A DNA stretch of 64,000 bases from Nectonema munidae (GCA_030549495.1 JAUIRK010000993.1:1698080-1762079), one strand, 5' to 3'. Shown: positions 45,325 through 57,109, counted from the first letter of the stretch. The notes: generated by a model not told the origin, from the sequence alone. A program made the numbers and translations.

Positions 45325-46105
45325 CTATTTTTATTTAAGTTGGTCCTTTTCCATTTTAAGTTCGTCATTTTCTAGTTTAACTTCGTCCTTTTGCAATTTA
45401 AGTTAGTCCATTTCCACTTTAATTCGTCCATTTATGAATGAATATCTAGTATATCATATTTGTCCTATTGTATGTATACATTTTACGTGTTAAGTCAGGA
45501 ATTATTAGTACGTTAATTAGTCAGAGTATCCACGATCTTCAAATCTGTTTGAGGTAGAATACATTTTAGAAACTAAGATATACCATTTTTACTTTAAGTT
45601 GGACATTTTTCAATTTAAGTTCCTCCTTTTCCAATTGTTTTTTTTTGCAAATTGAGTTTTTTATTCAGTCTCTGTTCATATTGGGTTGTGAAGGTTTAAA
45701 AATAAAAATTTAATCTAAAAAAACTCGTTAAAATGAATTTTGAAATTCTTTTTTAAAATTAGGATTTGAAAATTTCATTGGCTTTTTTAAACCTCACACA
45801 AACATGAGAAAATGTTCATTAACGCACAGTATTATAGGATGGGTAAAGTTCATAAATTTGGGTGTCAAATTTTTTATAATTTTGAATTTTTCAAATCAAA
45901 TCTTTCAACGAAAAAATTTCTCTAACTAAAATTGTATAGTTCAATTTTTCAGTATTAAATTTTTCTGAAAAACTCCATAACGCAATTGAAGGCAGACTTT
46001 TATGAATATAAAAATTAATTTGCAAAAAGACGAACTTAATTTGAAAAAAGAAATTTAATATGGAAAATGAACTTAAATTGGGAAAGGTATATTTTACTGT
46101 GCTAA
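45325..46105. mobile_element. MITE with subterminal TTTAAGTTCGTC repeats (candidate)
   Basis: The left side (45335-45435) has four or five degenerate copies of CCTTTTCCAATTTAAGTTCGTC-like units; each unit is quoted here only in part (CAATTTAAGTTCGTC). The right side (46015-46090) has the same units inverted (GACGAACTTAATTTG). This is symmetrical, subterminal, non-coding and AT-rich. Exact ends are uncertain. Confidence 0.55.
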
Positions 46106-47928
46106 TGATACTGTTGATTTAGTTTACAACATTAATATTTGACAATAATTGGTTGACGTCAATTGTGAACGAACCCTTATCGGGGTTTACCGCTTTTATT
46201 CAATCTTCTCGAGAGAAGTATTGAGTCTCAAGAATTTTCAATCCACTTTCAAAATTTTCGAGAAATCAGAAACTCTACGTACGTGGCTTTCAACAGGTAT
46301 TCTATAAGAGGTGTAGGATATTAGGTTCAAATCTTACCTTCGTCGGAGTTCGAAAAATTTTATTCGTATAAAATCGGAGATTTAAAAGGGACGGATTCGC
46401 ATTCGTTATCTAGTAAAATTTAAGAGTCGGGCCGGTTTTATTAGTTACCGGATATTCTCCAGCTGGCTCCCGAGCCTTGGTTATTTCTACCATAGAGAAT
46501 GTGCATAATTCTTTTCTCAAAAACTAAGCAAACTTTGGGAAACTGATGAAATTTTCACTCAGTCAGTGTCTACGTTTTTCAGCAGCGCAATTACGAAAAA
46601 AAATTCACATTTTTTATGTTCCTTAATAAGTGATTAAATTCCATATTTGATTACGAAAGTAATTTGTTAGGTATCGTAAGATCTAATAGAACTACTGGCT
46701 TGGCAAAGCAGCTAACTGACTTTCTAAGTATGCCAGTGATTTATTTTGGCTTTCTGCCTTTGAAGAATTCAAAGGTTTTTACTGTCAATATTGTTTTTTG
46801 GCTACTTGATCTTGAATGCCTGGTTCAATGCCAGAAAGTGCGGAGCGTAAATCGTTTTCAAAGTCTTTTCCTTGATTTTGTTTTGATGATAAATAGTGCA
46901 GAAAAAGGCAGCTTGACAGAAGTAGGTCATCCAAAAAGGACAAGAATCCGACATGTGCAATTTAGGGGTAGAAAGAAAGATATTTGATCCAAAATGCTTC
47001 AAGATCCAGTTCTTTAAAGTCTCTTCAGCTATAGAGTTAAATTTCAAGAAAAGAAAAGAAACTCTTCTTGCATTTCATCCAAAACATCATTAACCTGTAA
47101 TCAAGCTAACATTAGACATAACATATATTTTTGTAAAATAATATATACAAGGTTTATGCGGTACAAGGGCCGTTCTTAGGTGTTTAGTGGGATGCAAAGT
47201 CCAGGTACATCCTGGGCTCAGCATTTCGGACGGAAACACGATATCAGTAAGGATTGATGTGAACGTCGCAAACAATTCTTAAATTAACCTTCTTAGTAAC
47301 TATTTAGCTACTTAGTAAACAATAAAGGAATAATTAAATATTTAGTAACTTTTTTTAAGGCGTTTTTTTAATAAATATTTAGCAACCAATAAAGGAGTAG
47401 CTTTAATTATTGTATTTTTATCTTCCTTTTAAAAATCTGAAGTGGAATTAATAGTACTGCTCCAAAATGGGCCGGGCTCCATTAGAAACAAAATTTTGAT
47501 CCTGTGGAATCTAAATGCGAAAGGAACCCGTGATTTTAATTTTGTGTAAGCTGGTATTCTTTAAATTTCACACAATCACTCAGATGAAATAAATTTCAGA
47601 AATGAAAGTAAAAAATCAATAAGAAAAATACCTTTTTTAAAAAAAAACTTGAAATTAAAAATTTTGTATTACTAAAAATGTTTTTTTCCTTTTTTTGAAA
47701 GATTGACTTGATAGACCAACGGCTTTTATGAACGGGACAAACTGACAATTTTGGAAATTTTTAGTTCAGAACAAAAATCATCTGCGTCTCTTTAAGAAAT
47801 CAGAATAATAATGAATATATTTGAGCATAAAACAGACAGAGAAATAACAACAATGAAAGTATAAAAATAGTTTATTTCAAAGTTGAAAGCATATGATATG
47901 TAAGTCAAAGGCGAGGAAGGATGAAAAA

Positions 47929-48423
47929 CTAATAAAAATTCTTGACATAACTGTCCATCGAAGCGTTTCCATAAAAGAACTTTCTAGTGGAGTCTGGAGG
48001 AGGAGCCGTTAAAACCGCTCCTCTTGAAGGATAGTAATCATTAGTCGAGAAGGTTGAGCGCGGACAGTACATCCTAGGCGAGCAGGGTCCAGCAGCGATG
48101 TGATTCTGTGGCACACGCCACTCGTCGTCATCCACAACGTCGTGGCCGTCATCAGGCTGGTTGATGTAGTGGTAGTATGGATTAGCAACGTTATACGAGT
48201 GCCTTTCTTTAGCGAAGTCATTGTGCACATCCCGCGTCAAGACGCGCGTCGCCCCAACCTTAAACTCTTGTTGCTTGGGGCCGTGGTGGGGCAGATGACG
48301 CAACTCTTTACTCGGTGCTGACAAGATGGAGCAGTGGCGTGGGATCGCAGACCCGCTACCAACGATAGCGTCTTGCATCCTTTGATTTCGCGCAAGCAAA
48401 TCTTTATCGATTTCTTCCATTTG
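47929..48423 (-). pseudogene. Inverted copy of terminal exon 4
   Basis: Same acceptor, 164 codons and stop as 37262-37756, with a single amino-acid difference noted (VGSGSA against VGGGSA) and at least one further base change that looks silent. The poly(A) signal is kept (47871-47876, AATAAA on the minus strand). No first exon lies upstream on this strand, so it is an orphan exon unless its internal ATG is used. Confidence 0.8.
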
Positions 48424-49535
48424 CTACGCGGTAAAATAAGGAAAGAATTATACTAACATAACAATACGAATTGTAAATAATATAAACGCACACGCATACA
48501 CACAAAATCATTTTATCCAAAAAGAAAAAACAACAAATATTGGCTAACTGGTTCCAAAAAGGAAGAAAAAGGATGGAGATATAAATAAGGTTGTAACTTA
48601 AAGTTTTTATAAAACTTACTGCGGGGCGCGTTCACGTGTAAAGATGGAGATAATTCGTGGGTTGTTGTTTTACTACCGATATTATTTGCGTAATGCGATG
48701 CGTTGCAGCATAACACGAGAAGAGTGATCTCAGAAACACACCATACACACATCCAAATAGATGCAATATATTCATGAATTTATCGTGATTAAACTTGTGG
48801 AAAGAAGAATATCCCACCACTTTCTGATGTTGTTGTTGTTGTTTGGAATGCTATATTCATAATGGCAGTCACAAGTGCTGCACTAGAGAAAGTAATTTCA
48901 GTCTTGCTCGCCATGTTTTTCCACTATGCTATATTCATAATCGCGGTCACAAGTGCTGCACTAGAGAAAGTAATTTCAGTCTTGCTCGCCATGTTTTTCC
49001 GCTAAAAAATCAGCTTTAGAAAGTGAAAAAAACGTTAAATGATATTTTTTGAAAAATGCCATGAAAAAATGATATAAAAATATAAAGATTAGATGATCAT
49101 TATTGAAGTTTTCATTAAGCATCCGTCGTTATACAGACGATGTATGAAATAAACAGCAAAATCACATTTTCATTTATTCTGTGGAATAAATTGAATGATT
49201 TATTGGGTTAGTTCTATATCTACGAATCTCAAAGTGGTGCGACAAGTGTGTGTGGGTTTAAAAGAAGGCTGAGTAGGTGCGATAAATTTTGACAGACTGC
49301 GGAGCGCTCCAATACATACATAATTTTATGCAAAGAGGAAAAGAGAGAATCGTAAAGCTTTTTAAGAAGGAAAATAAAAAAAATGGAAAAAAGAAAGCAA
49401 CAACATGACAACATATAGAGAAAACTTTTTAAAACTTTATTCACTTATATCAACTCGTGTATATGTGTATGGCATATATCAGTTCATTGGATAAATAAAT
49501 TGAAAAGAAATAGTGAACACTCTAAGCAAAAGCCT

Positions 49536-49541
49536 TTTATT
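49536..49541 (-). terminator. Poly(A) signal of the exon-3 copy
   Basis: AATAAA on the minus strand, mirror of 36145-36150. Confidence 0.6.
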
Positions 49542-49568
49542 CCATGTTTGATAGGTGGCGCGCACACA

Positions 49569-49985
49569 TCAGTAAAACTTTAGCAAGTAATCGTGCATCA
49601 CAGAGTTTCCATAAAAGTACTTTCCAGTAGACTCTATAGGCCTATAAATATTGGTCGCTTGACGCGGATACTTGACTTCATAAGTATAAGTACTCGGGGG
49701 ACAATAGCATTGCGAGTCATACTGACGGTAGCCTTTATTATCCAAAGCAGCCATGTTTTGCTTAGAAGGATTGCGGTGTTCGCCCGTGTAACTCCTGCTC
49801 AGCTCCAAATTTTCTCCAGTTCGATACGGATTAGCTACTCGGTACGAATGGCGCTCACTCTCAAATGTGTGCTTAGGAATAGGAGCTTTCAAATTGCAAA
49901 ATTCTTCTTCAATCGCCTTGGCCTTTGATTCGATTTTCCGTGGAGACAAACTGAGTCTTGAGGAGCGCCGTCTTTTTTCTCTTGG
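49569..49985 (-). pseudogene. Inverted copy of terminal exon 3
   Basis: Reading frame, acceptor (CTGCAG) and stop are all preserved relative to 35701-36117. I noted no amino-acid difference. The duplicated segment starts only 27 bp upstream of this acceptor, so no partner donor was copied. Confidence 0.8.
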
Positions 49986-50159
49986 CTGCAGACGAATATT
50001 TTTAAAAATAAAGTGAATATGATTTCTAATTTTTTAAATCAGCAATAAAACATGCGTAAAAAAATTTACGTTTAATTTGCATTTTTTTAATTTTTAGTTT
50101 GAAACTAAAAATGTGCTAAATAAGTTGAATTTAAAGTTCTTACATTTTTATTCTAGAAC

Positions 50160-50290
50160 TCTTATTTACAACAGGTGTGTAATACAATGTTTATCTTTAT
50201 CCCCATAAAAAAATCAAACATTTTAAAAACCAACAAAAAATACGAATATTTCAAATGGAAATAATTACAAATAAAAATTTTCAAGTTGAA
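50160..50290 (+). repeat. Diverged copy of the repeat at 43360
   Basis: CTTATTTACAACAGGTGTGT, then CAATGTTTATCTTTAT, AAAAATACGAATATTTC and AAAAATTTTCAAGTTG. Its blocks match 43360-43490 in order. It is mirrored at about 63575-63705. Confidence 0.7.
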
Positions 50291-50449
50291 CCTTAGCTCC
50301 CATTTAATTACGATTGATTCAAAAGATCTCTATGTAATAAATAAAATTTTATTCTATCATTATAAGCTGAATATGCTTCTCACTGCACAAAATTATGACT
50401 ATAGTTTTTTTAATTTTCAAAATTTATACTCAAAATTTTCAAAAGTGGA

Positions 50450-52385
50450 TTATTTATATAATTTTGCTTTCATATTGAGGATATTTATTCGCAAAAAGTA
50501 GTGCAAAAACATAAGCATTTCTCCTGTTTTTGTTTCTAAGCGATTTCTTTTAGTAGAATAAATATTTCCTCCAATACTAAAAACTCTTTCACTTTCAACT
50601 GAAGAAGGCGGAGCACATAAATACTTTTTTGAAAAAAACGTCAATATTGGAAGGTCTTCTTTGTTAGCTTTCCACCATTCAAACGGACTTGAGTTTTTTT
50701 CTATTAATTTATATTTTAAATATTTCGTTATTTCAGTCTCTAGTTTTCGAGTTGTTGTTATATATAAAATTGATGACTTCTTTTCTTTCTTATTTTGAAT
50801 TCAAACTGAAATTGAATTCAACGCTTCGCTCATTATCACTTTTATCTGTATCTGAATCTGAAAATTCAGCATCATCTGAAATTTCCTTATAAGTTTCATG
50901 ACTTGGCAGTTCATTTGAAAGCCACAAAGAAATTGTTTTATCTGCAATTAACCCATCGTACTCTTCCTCAATAAACTTATTTTTGAAACGTGGATCAAGA
51001 AAAGTTGCAAGAATCAAATTTTTATTATTAATATAAACATTTAGTCTAACTTCAACCGATGCTTTCCACGCTGATAAAGTAGTTCCCAGTCCTGAAAATA
51101 ATCCACTTGATTCTGCAACTTCAAAAAAGTGTTTAATGACTTTAATACATGGTATTATCAATGCAGCTGGTGCATTCTGCGTGCTCATAAAATTAGAACA
51201 ATCATCAAAATTTTTCAGAATTTTTAAAAGTTTCTCCATTACTTTCCATTGATTATTTTCTGGGCAAGTTGGTTTTGATTTTTCACTACAATATGCAATA
51301 AGAGCAGTTTTTTGTTCGAATATTCTTTTCATCATTTGAAACTGACTATTCCATCGAGTCTGTATATCTTGTATAAATCTATGATCAGGAGCTTTGAATT
51401 GTTTTTGATATTCTTTGTATTTGGCAAATGCCAAAGGCGAATGATGAAAATGACTGACAATTTGTTTGCAAACAGCAATAATGTCTTTTACATAACGTTG
51501 TTCAAATATAGCATCATTCAATACTAATTGCAAAGTGTGTATAAAACATGGTAATGATTCTAAACTAGTTGTGGAAATACCTAAAGACATATTCGCTGCA
51601 TTATCTCGCACTACAAGATGGATTTTATTGATGCTTATATTGAACTTATGCAGAGTGCTCAATATGTTTTCACATATATTAGTAGCAGAGTATTTATCAT
51701 TAAATGGAGAAACTTGTAGAACGGCACTTTTGAGTTCATAGTTATCATTAATCGAGTCAGCAGTTAGGCTTATGAAAGAGGCATTAGAGACATCTGCTGT
51801 CCAACAATCACATGTCAGTGAGATAAAATGTGCAAAACTTATTTCAAGTTGTATTTTCTTTAAAACTTTATCATAAATTTTTTGAAAAATATTTTCTTTG
51901 ATGAACTTTCTTGATGGCATCTCATAATTGGGACAAACAGTTTTCATCAATCTTTTGAATCCAATATCCTCAACAATGGAAAATGGCTGGAGGTCAGTTG
52001 CTATCATTTCTGCAATATGTTTGTGTATCTTTTCAGCTTTACTATCATTAATATTCCACATTTTTAACTGATCAAATGATGTTTGTAAAGTCAATTGCCT
52101 ACTTGTTTTCTTTTCTTTTTTTGTTATTTCGCAAAAGATAGTTGGAGTCAATGTTGTTTGTTTTCTATTTAGTTCTTTCTCTTCATCCCTTCTTTTAATT
52201 TTTTCCTTATTATACACTTCGAAATGTTTTTTCTCCAAGTGCTTTATCATGTTTGATGTTGTGAGATATCCTTATTTTCTTCCTCTTGATATTCTCATAT
52301 CGCAAAGGTTACACTTGGCTTTTTTTGAATCTTCATTGTCTACATTAAAAAATGCCCATGCTAAACTTTTGTTAATGTTTGTCAT
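50450..52385 (-). pseudogene. hAT transposase (ZBED type), near-complete copy
   Basis: It starts MTNINKSLAWAFFNV. The BED zinc finger follows: W-x-x-F, CNLCDMRISRGRK and HLEKKH. One in-frame TAA interrupts the finger (near 52272). The main ORF (50790-52250, 486 codons) carries SLTCDCWTADVSNASFI (first catalytic Asp block), VRDNAANM (second), TRWNSQFQMMKR and DPRFKNKF. The C-terminal dimerisation block (SSVESERVFSIGGN, then TKRNRLETKT) is in a different frame at 50450-50644, so at least two frameshifts lie between. It is a plain DNA transposon, inactive but young: the other copy shares the finger stop. Confidence 0.88.
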
Positions 52386-52490
52386 ATTAAATTTATAATC
52401 TAAAAAAATCAATGTAATTTTATTCAATGTATTAATATAGTGAAATCTGGTTGTGTCGAAATTCAAGGGAAACATAAAATACTTCGACAC

Positions 52491-53715
52491 AAGAGAAGTT
52501 CGAGATAAATGTTAGTGCTAAATTTAAATTTGCGTTTTTTAGAAATTTATGCTATGAACAGTTAGTTTTCTTTTGGTTTTGACCATTTTCATAAACTTCA
52601 ATCAAAAAATTAAAAACAGATACAAGTATAGTGAGAAACTTTTTTAATGTAACTAATCAAAAAAAATTGTTAAAAATTTATCAAAGTTTAAAATTAAGCA
52701 AATAGTAAAGTTTGCGTTTAGAAAACCTGTGATATGAATAAAAAGCTATGGTGCAGGTATGAATAATTTCCTTTTCAATGACAATAAATTATCCCTTGAA
52801 ACTTCAATTATTTATTGACAAAGTGTCTCTAGGTTTGTGGGTGTGCTGTGATGTCTGTCTATGTCAATGTGTAACTTTGAGTTGGTTGAAGAGCGGTGTT
52901 GACTGCCTTTTTTTTTAAAAACTTGAATGTAAACATTTAAGAATTAATTTGGAAGAAAAAGGTAATAATGAAATTCAAAGTTATAAACTAAAAGCATTAT
53001 GCTTGATAAGATTTAAAATGGCAATCTTAAATTGCTTCGCAAATTTAGTAGTAAAAAGATGAGCAGAAAAACTTAGGTTTCAATCTTCTCTCCCATCACT
53101 TTAAATTTTGAACACCGAAAATCAAAAATACCTTAAAAATTTGCTTTACTATATAAAAATCTACCCGTGTGAATTTTAGAATAACAAATTTTGACAAATT
53201 AATTTCAAAACTTTTGAAAATCTATTTTAGCTTTAATACTGGAAAAATAAAAGTGTAAATGTATAAAAGTGATGTACCTGTAGTAAAATTGAATTAAAAA
53301 AAAACTCAATCAAAAATTACAAAAGAGATAACTTCTCTGGAGTGAAGGAAATAGAGATAGAAGAAAATATGAGCTATAAAGTAGAGAAGGAGTAGCGAGA
53401 TAAATATATACAATGTACAAACAGTGATGTAATATGAAAAATGTATAAAAAATCTCTTACATTACTTCGACACATACATAGAGAAAACATTGAACATAAA
53501 TATAATGAGAAGAGAGTGTCTCGACTTAAGCGAATATTCGACTTATCCAACTTCGAGTTAAGAAAAGTTTCTACAATGTTATTAGTTCTTAAATGCGATG
53601 GGGACCAGTATCATCTTCGATTTAAGCGAATGATCGACACATCTGACTTACACAATGAGATTTTACAATTCGTTTTAATTTATTATTTAAATAAAATTTA
53701 TTTGATCTAATGTAT
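52491..53715. other. 5' flank of the hAT transposase; no further gene
   Basis: An 89-codon ORF (53441-53710) overlaps TTCGACTTAAGCGAAT-type repeats and is not convincing as protein. Similar TTCGACACAAG motifs near 52484 suggest transposon terminal DNA of the pogo/hAT style, but ends could not be fixed. Confidence 0.35.
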
Positions 53716-53800
53716 TTAAGTAAGTGGGTTGTGAGTTGGGCTTGTGTCCCGCACTAGACAAATTACTCATAGTTCGATACATGCGGTTTTAACATTTAAA
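53716..53800 (+). mobile_element. SINE (family A) degenerate copy
   Basis: GTTGGGCTTGTGTCCCGCAC, then ACTCATAGTTCGATACATGC, then GGTTTTAACA resemble the B-box-to-tail part of the family. The mirror at 60072-60150 differs at several positions. Confidence 0.5.
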
Positions 53801-53997
53801 ATGTACATGAAAATTTTTTATATAAAATTATAACACAAAATTTACAAAAAAAGTAGCTTAAACATAATAATGCACAAATGACACAAAAAATGTTAAATTT
53901 TTTTATAATTAAATAATTTTGTCGAATCAAGTGATTCTACACAATAAGTAGTAAAATCATTTATACAATAAAATCCTAAGTAAAGGAAATCAACGTA

Positions 53998-54132
53998 ACG
54001 TATTAACTTGGAATCGTTTTGGTATCGGAGCGAGTTGAAATATTTCCACTCCGATTCCGATTTCCGATGCTAGAGAAAATTTCCGATATTCCGATTATTC
54101 CGATACGATTCCGATTAATCGTCCCATCACTA
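53998..54132. mobile_element. hAT-type terminus with GATTCCGAT repeats
   Basis: It ends ATTAATCGTCCCATCACTA. On the other strand TAGTGATGGGACGATTAATC begins a run of CGGAAT / GATTCCGAT repeats. A related end (ATCGTCCCATCGCTG) lies at 57144-57158. Only one end is found here. It might be the 5' end of the hAT transposase element in this arm, but that is unproven. Confidence 0.5.
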
Positions 54133-54464
54133 ATTTTTAACGGCTCTCTTTGTTAAATATAAATCAATAGTTTTACTTATTTTTATAGACGCACAGATAG
54201 CACTAAATATTTGAAATAAAAGTGTAAAATAGGCAAATTTTTTATCCATATTAATCCCAAAAATAAAGAAGCACATAGGCCTCATGATTATATCTTGTCG
54301 TATTCTGAATTCTTGGATTAACAAAATTTCTACCAGTGTATAAAATTTATAAAGAATCGAAACCTCAAACTAAAATAAGTATAAATAATATTTATGTTTA
54401 AAGCTAAAAAAAAATTTCACAAATGATTACTTCAACTTCTATCCTACGACAAAGTAAAGAAAAT

Positions 54465-55264
54465 AGTGCACAGTCTTTAGGCATAAACTAACAAATTTTG
54501 TTAAAATATTGCACTCCCTTTGTAAGCAAGTACTTTCGCAGTCTATCTTAAAAATATATAATGTAAAATAAACTTTTATTATTTTGTCTGTCGGATTAAC
54601 AAACGCTACAATCGTGTTTAAAAGAAATTAGTTTGATTTGAAGCATTGTCGGTTTTGGAATGTGAATGTCGAAATAAGAAGGAGAAAAACATTGAATAAA
54701 TCGGTTGCACTCAGTAGCAATCCCTGCTTTAGTATCAACAGCCTTACTATTGGGCGAAAAAAGTTCGACAGCTTTTCATGTATTATTTTCATTTGTTATG
54801 AAAAAATATTTGGGAAAAATAATTTAGATTATATTTCAAGCTGTGCGTTAGAGTAGAGTCGAACTGTTAGTGGAACATTGTGTATTAGATGGAATATATC
54901 GTTTTATATTGCGCTATACATCAACTGCGATATGTAATTTTCAGTTAGAGTAGATAATTCTACGTTCCTCCTCCTATCTCGTCACCACGTTAAGCTTTAA
55001 AGCATATTAATTAAACCAATTTATACATCTCATATTTATTTCATTATCAAAATAGAATGAAATTGTTGCTGGTTCCAAAATTTTTTCACTATTGTAAAGA
55101 AAAAAATGAAGAGTCTGAAAGATTAAACTCATAAAGCTCAAAAAATCTTGGAACATTCAATCAAAAATTCTTTATGAGAAGGAAAAATCTACTTCTTAGA
55201 GCGTACAAAGAATGCCAACTGATAAGTTGTGATGAGCGTAATAAAAAAGCGAAAATTGCACAAC
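54465..55264. other. AT-rich DNA in spacer 2
   Basis: No gene or element recognised. Confidence 0.35.
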
Positions 55265-55279
55265 TTTCTTTGTTATTTT

Positions 55280-55470
55280 ATTTCTTTCTCCCTCCCCCCC
55301 CTCAAACTCATCCACCCTTTCTCACGTTTCAACGCCCCAAAGGGGGGGGGAGTTTAAAAAAAGAAAAAAGAGAATAGAAGAGAGAGGGGGGAGGAGAAAA
55401 AGAAAAGACACAGTAGAGGAGAGGAGAGAAGGAGGGAGGGTAGAAAAAGAAAGAAAAAAAAAAAAAAAAA
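55280..55470 (+). repeat. Polypyrimidine then polypurine tract
   Basis: A pyrimidine-rich stretch (about 55265-55325, with C-runs) is followed by an almost pure purine stretch (about 55340-55470, G-runs and GAGAGGA repeats, then a long A-run). Low complexity with potential for unusual DNA structure. No gene. Confidence 0.85.
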
Positions 55471-55978
55471 AACCCAATAAAATATTCTCCCCTGTGAGTA
55501 CATATGAGTTTATTCGTTGTCATGCACATCGATAGAGTTAATACATTCGATGCATATTCACCCGATTTGCAAATTGACAAAGCATAGAATAAAAAAGCAT
55601 GCTTCTAAGAAAAAGAAGATAAATATATGATTTCATCGAAAATGACATATAATCTTATTCATGCTATGGTGAATATAAACTTATTAATGTTAATCTATTT
55701 CCATTATGAGGGCGAATAATGCATTTTGCCTACTGACAATAAAAGCTGACTACGTCTAGTTAGGTTAACTTGCAAAAACACTTTTTTATGCCAAGATTAG
55801 GCTTAGTCCAAGATATCGGTATGCGCCATTTTGCTGGTGAATTGTTATCGCTCATTTTGGCTTATAGTCACTATGAGTTGGTGGAACACACATTTCTCTA
55901 ACGGTGTCACACTATATTACTTTTGGTGTTTCCTTTCACTTAATATTACAAGATAATTTAATTTAGTACATATGTTGA
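55471..55978. other. AT-rich DNA
   Basis: Nothing recognised. Confidence 0.35.
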
Positions 55979-56115
55979 TTAACCCATTTAAGACCAAGCA
56001 AAGCAGACGATATCTAAAAAACGCAGACGATTTATATTCAAATTCATTGAAAAAAGCAGACGAAGATGAAATTACTTATGTTCCAAAATAGGAACATTGG
56101 TCGTAAATGGGTTAA
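55979..56115. mobile_element. piggyBac-type MITE, 137 bp
   Basis: TTAA, then CCCATTTAAGACCAA; and TTGGTCGTAAATGGG, then TTAA. The termini and the TTAA target duplication are those of piggyBac elements. The interior has repeats of AAGCAGACGA. Non-coding. Confidence 0.88.
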
Positions 56116-56936
56116 TATATTTTTTGTGCAAATTGCAAGACACATGGGTAGGTGAGCTTTATACGAAAATAATTCTACCTATAAAAGATACAAATTTAAA
56201 AACTAAATGTGGAGGAGAAATTGATTTATTATTAGTAAAGCATATCATGTAATATATGCTGTTCTGCCCTAAAATCATAGACTAAATCGTGCGTAATTAA
56301 AGTATGATTATTGCCAAATATGGGAAATAATAATCTACTTAAATACATTTAAAAAAGATAATTTCTATTCTACTCGAAACGAATTGTTTGACATGTGAAT
56401 AACCTATATTATCTGCTTATTAAAAACATTCCTTGACTGAAAACACAAACTAATAATCTCAACTATTTAAATTATTGATCATAACAATGCATAATTATGC
56501 TGTTGTAATAGAAATTTTACATATTAAACTTATAAGTTACGTATTTTACTATTAAATATAAATAATTTCGATAATCATCAAAAAGTGAAATTCTTAAACC
56601 AAAGCAAAAAGACAATCTATAGGAAAAATTTGGACAAAATATAAATTTTTGCTAAAAGTTGAAAATTAAAGAAAACTTTCGGATATAAATATTTGAATAA
56701 ATGACCCAAAATTCAATAAAACATTGAAGAAATCAAATTTTCTAGTTATCATTAAAAATATGGTATATATATATTTTTTTAATTTTAATTATAAATTTCA
56801 AATATCACCATGTAAATTAGGTTACTTTATGAAATTATTAAGATATAGGAAATAATGTCTACATATTAACGCCATCTAAGTACAACAATTAAAATAACAA
56901 TATCTGATTTATTTATAAAGGTCCGTGGAGTGTTTT
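56116..56936. other. AT-rich DNA
   Basis: Nothing recognised. Confidence 0.35.
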
Positions 56937-57088
56937 CATCGAGAAGGCACAATTGCGCCGCTTGTATCGAACTATGAGAAAGTAGGCTTGATGCGGGATC
57001 GAACCCAAGACCTTGAGTTATCGAAACCTAGTACCTAACCAACCTTACTTACAAGCGGCGCAATTCTGCCTTTTCGATGAAACACTCT
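56937..57088 (-). mobile_element. SINE (family A) with inverted tail, hairpin form
   Basis: On the minus strand it contains GGTTGGTTAGGTACTAGG, the B box GTCTTGGGTTCGATCCCGCA, and the tail CATAGTTCGATACAAGCGGC, then GCAATTGTGCC, then ATGAAAACAC. At the other end the tail block reappears in opposite orientation (ACAAGCGGCGCAATTCTGCC, then TTTTCGATGAAAC), so the whole unit is flanked by ~33-bp inverted tails. Confidence 0.75.
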
Positions 57089-57109
57089 ACAGTAACTATT
57101 ATCATATAT

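Larger units (their letters stand above)
46134..50012 (-). repeat. Inverted duplication 1, right arm (probable derived copy)
   Basis: Reverse complement of 35674-39550 (coordinate sums stay at 85684-85686 throughout). It lacks the first exon and terminal exons 1 and 2. Its outer end meets the arm of the second inverted duplication with a 2-base overlap. Confidence 0.95.
50011..54464 (-). repeat. Inverted duplication 2, left arm (probable derived copy)
   Basis: Reverse complement of 59397-63852 (coordinate sums 113861-113863). I noted more than ten differences by eye, more than in duplication 1. It carries a hAT transposase, a SINE tail and a hAT-type end. Confidence 0.95.

Noticed and set aside
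53441-53710. 89-codon ORF
   Set aside because: Its DNA consists partly of TTCGACTTAAGCGAAT-type repeats and the mirror copy shortens it, so it looks like transposon end DNA.
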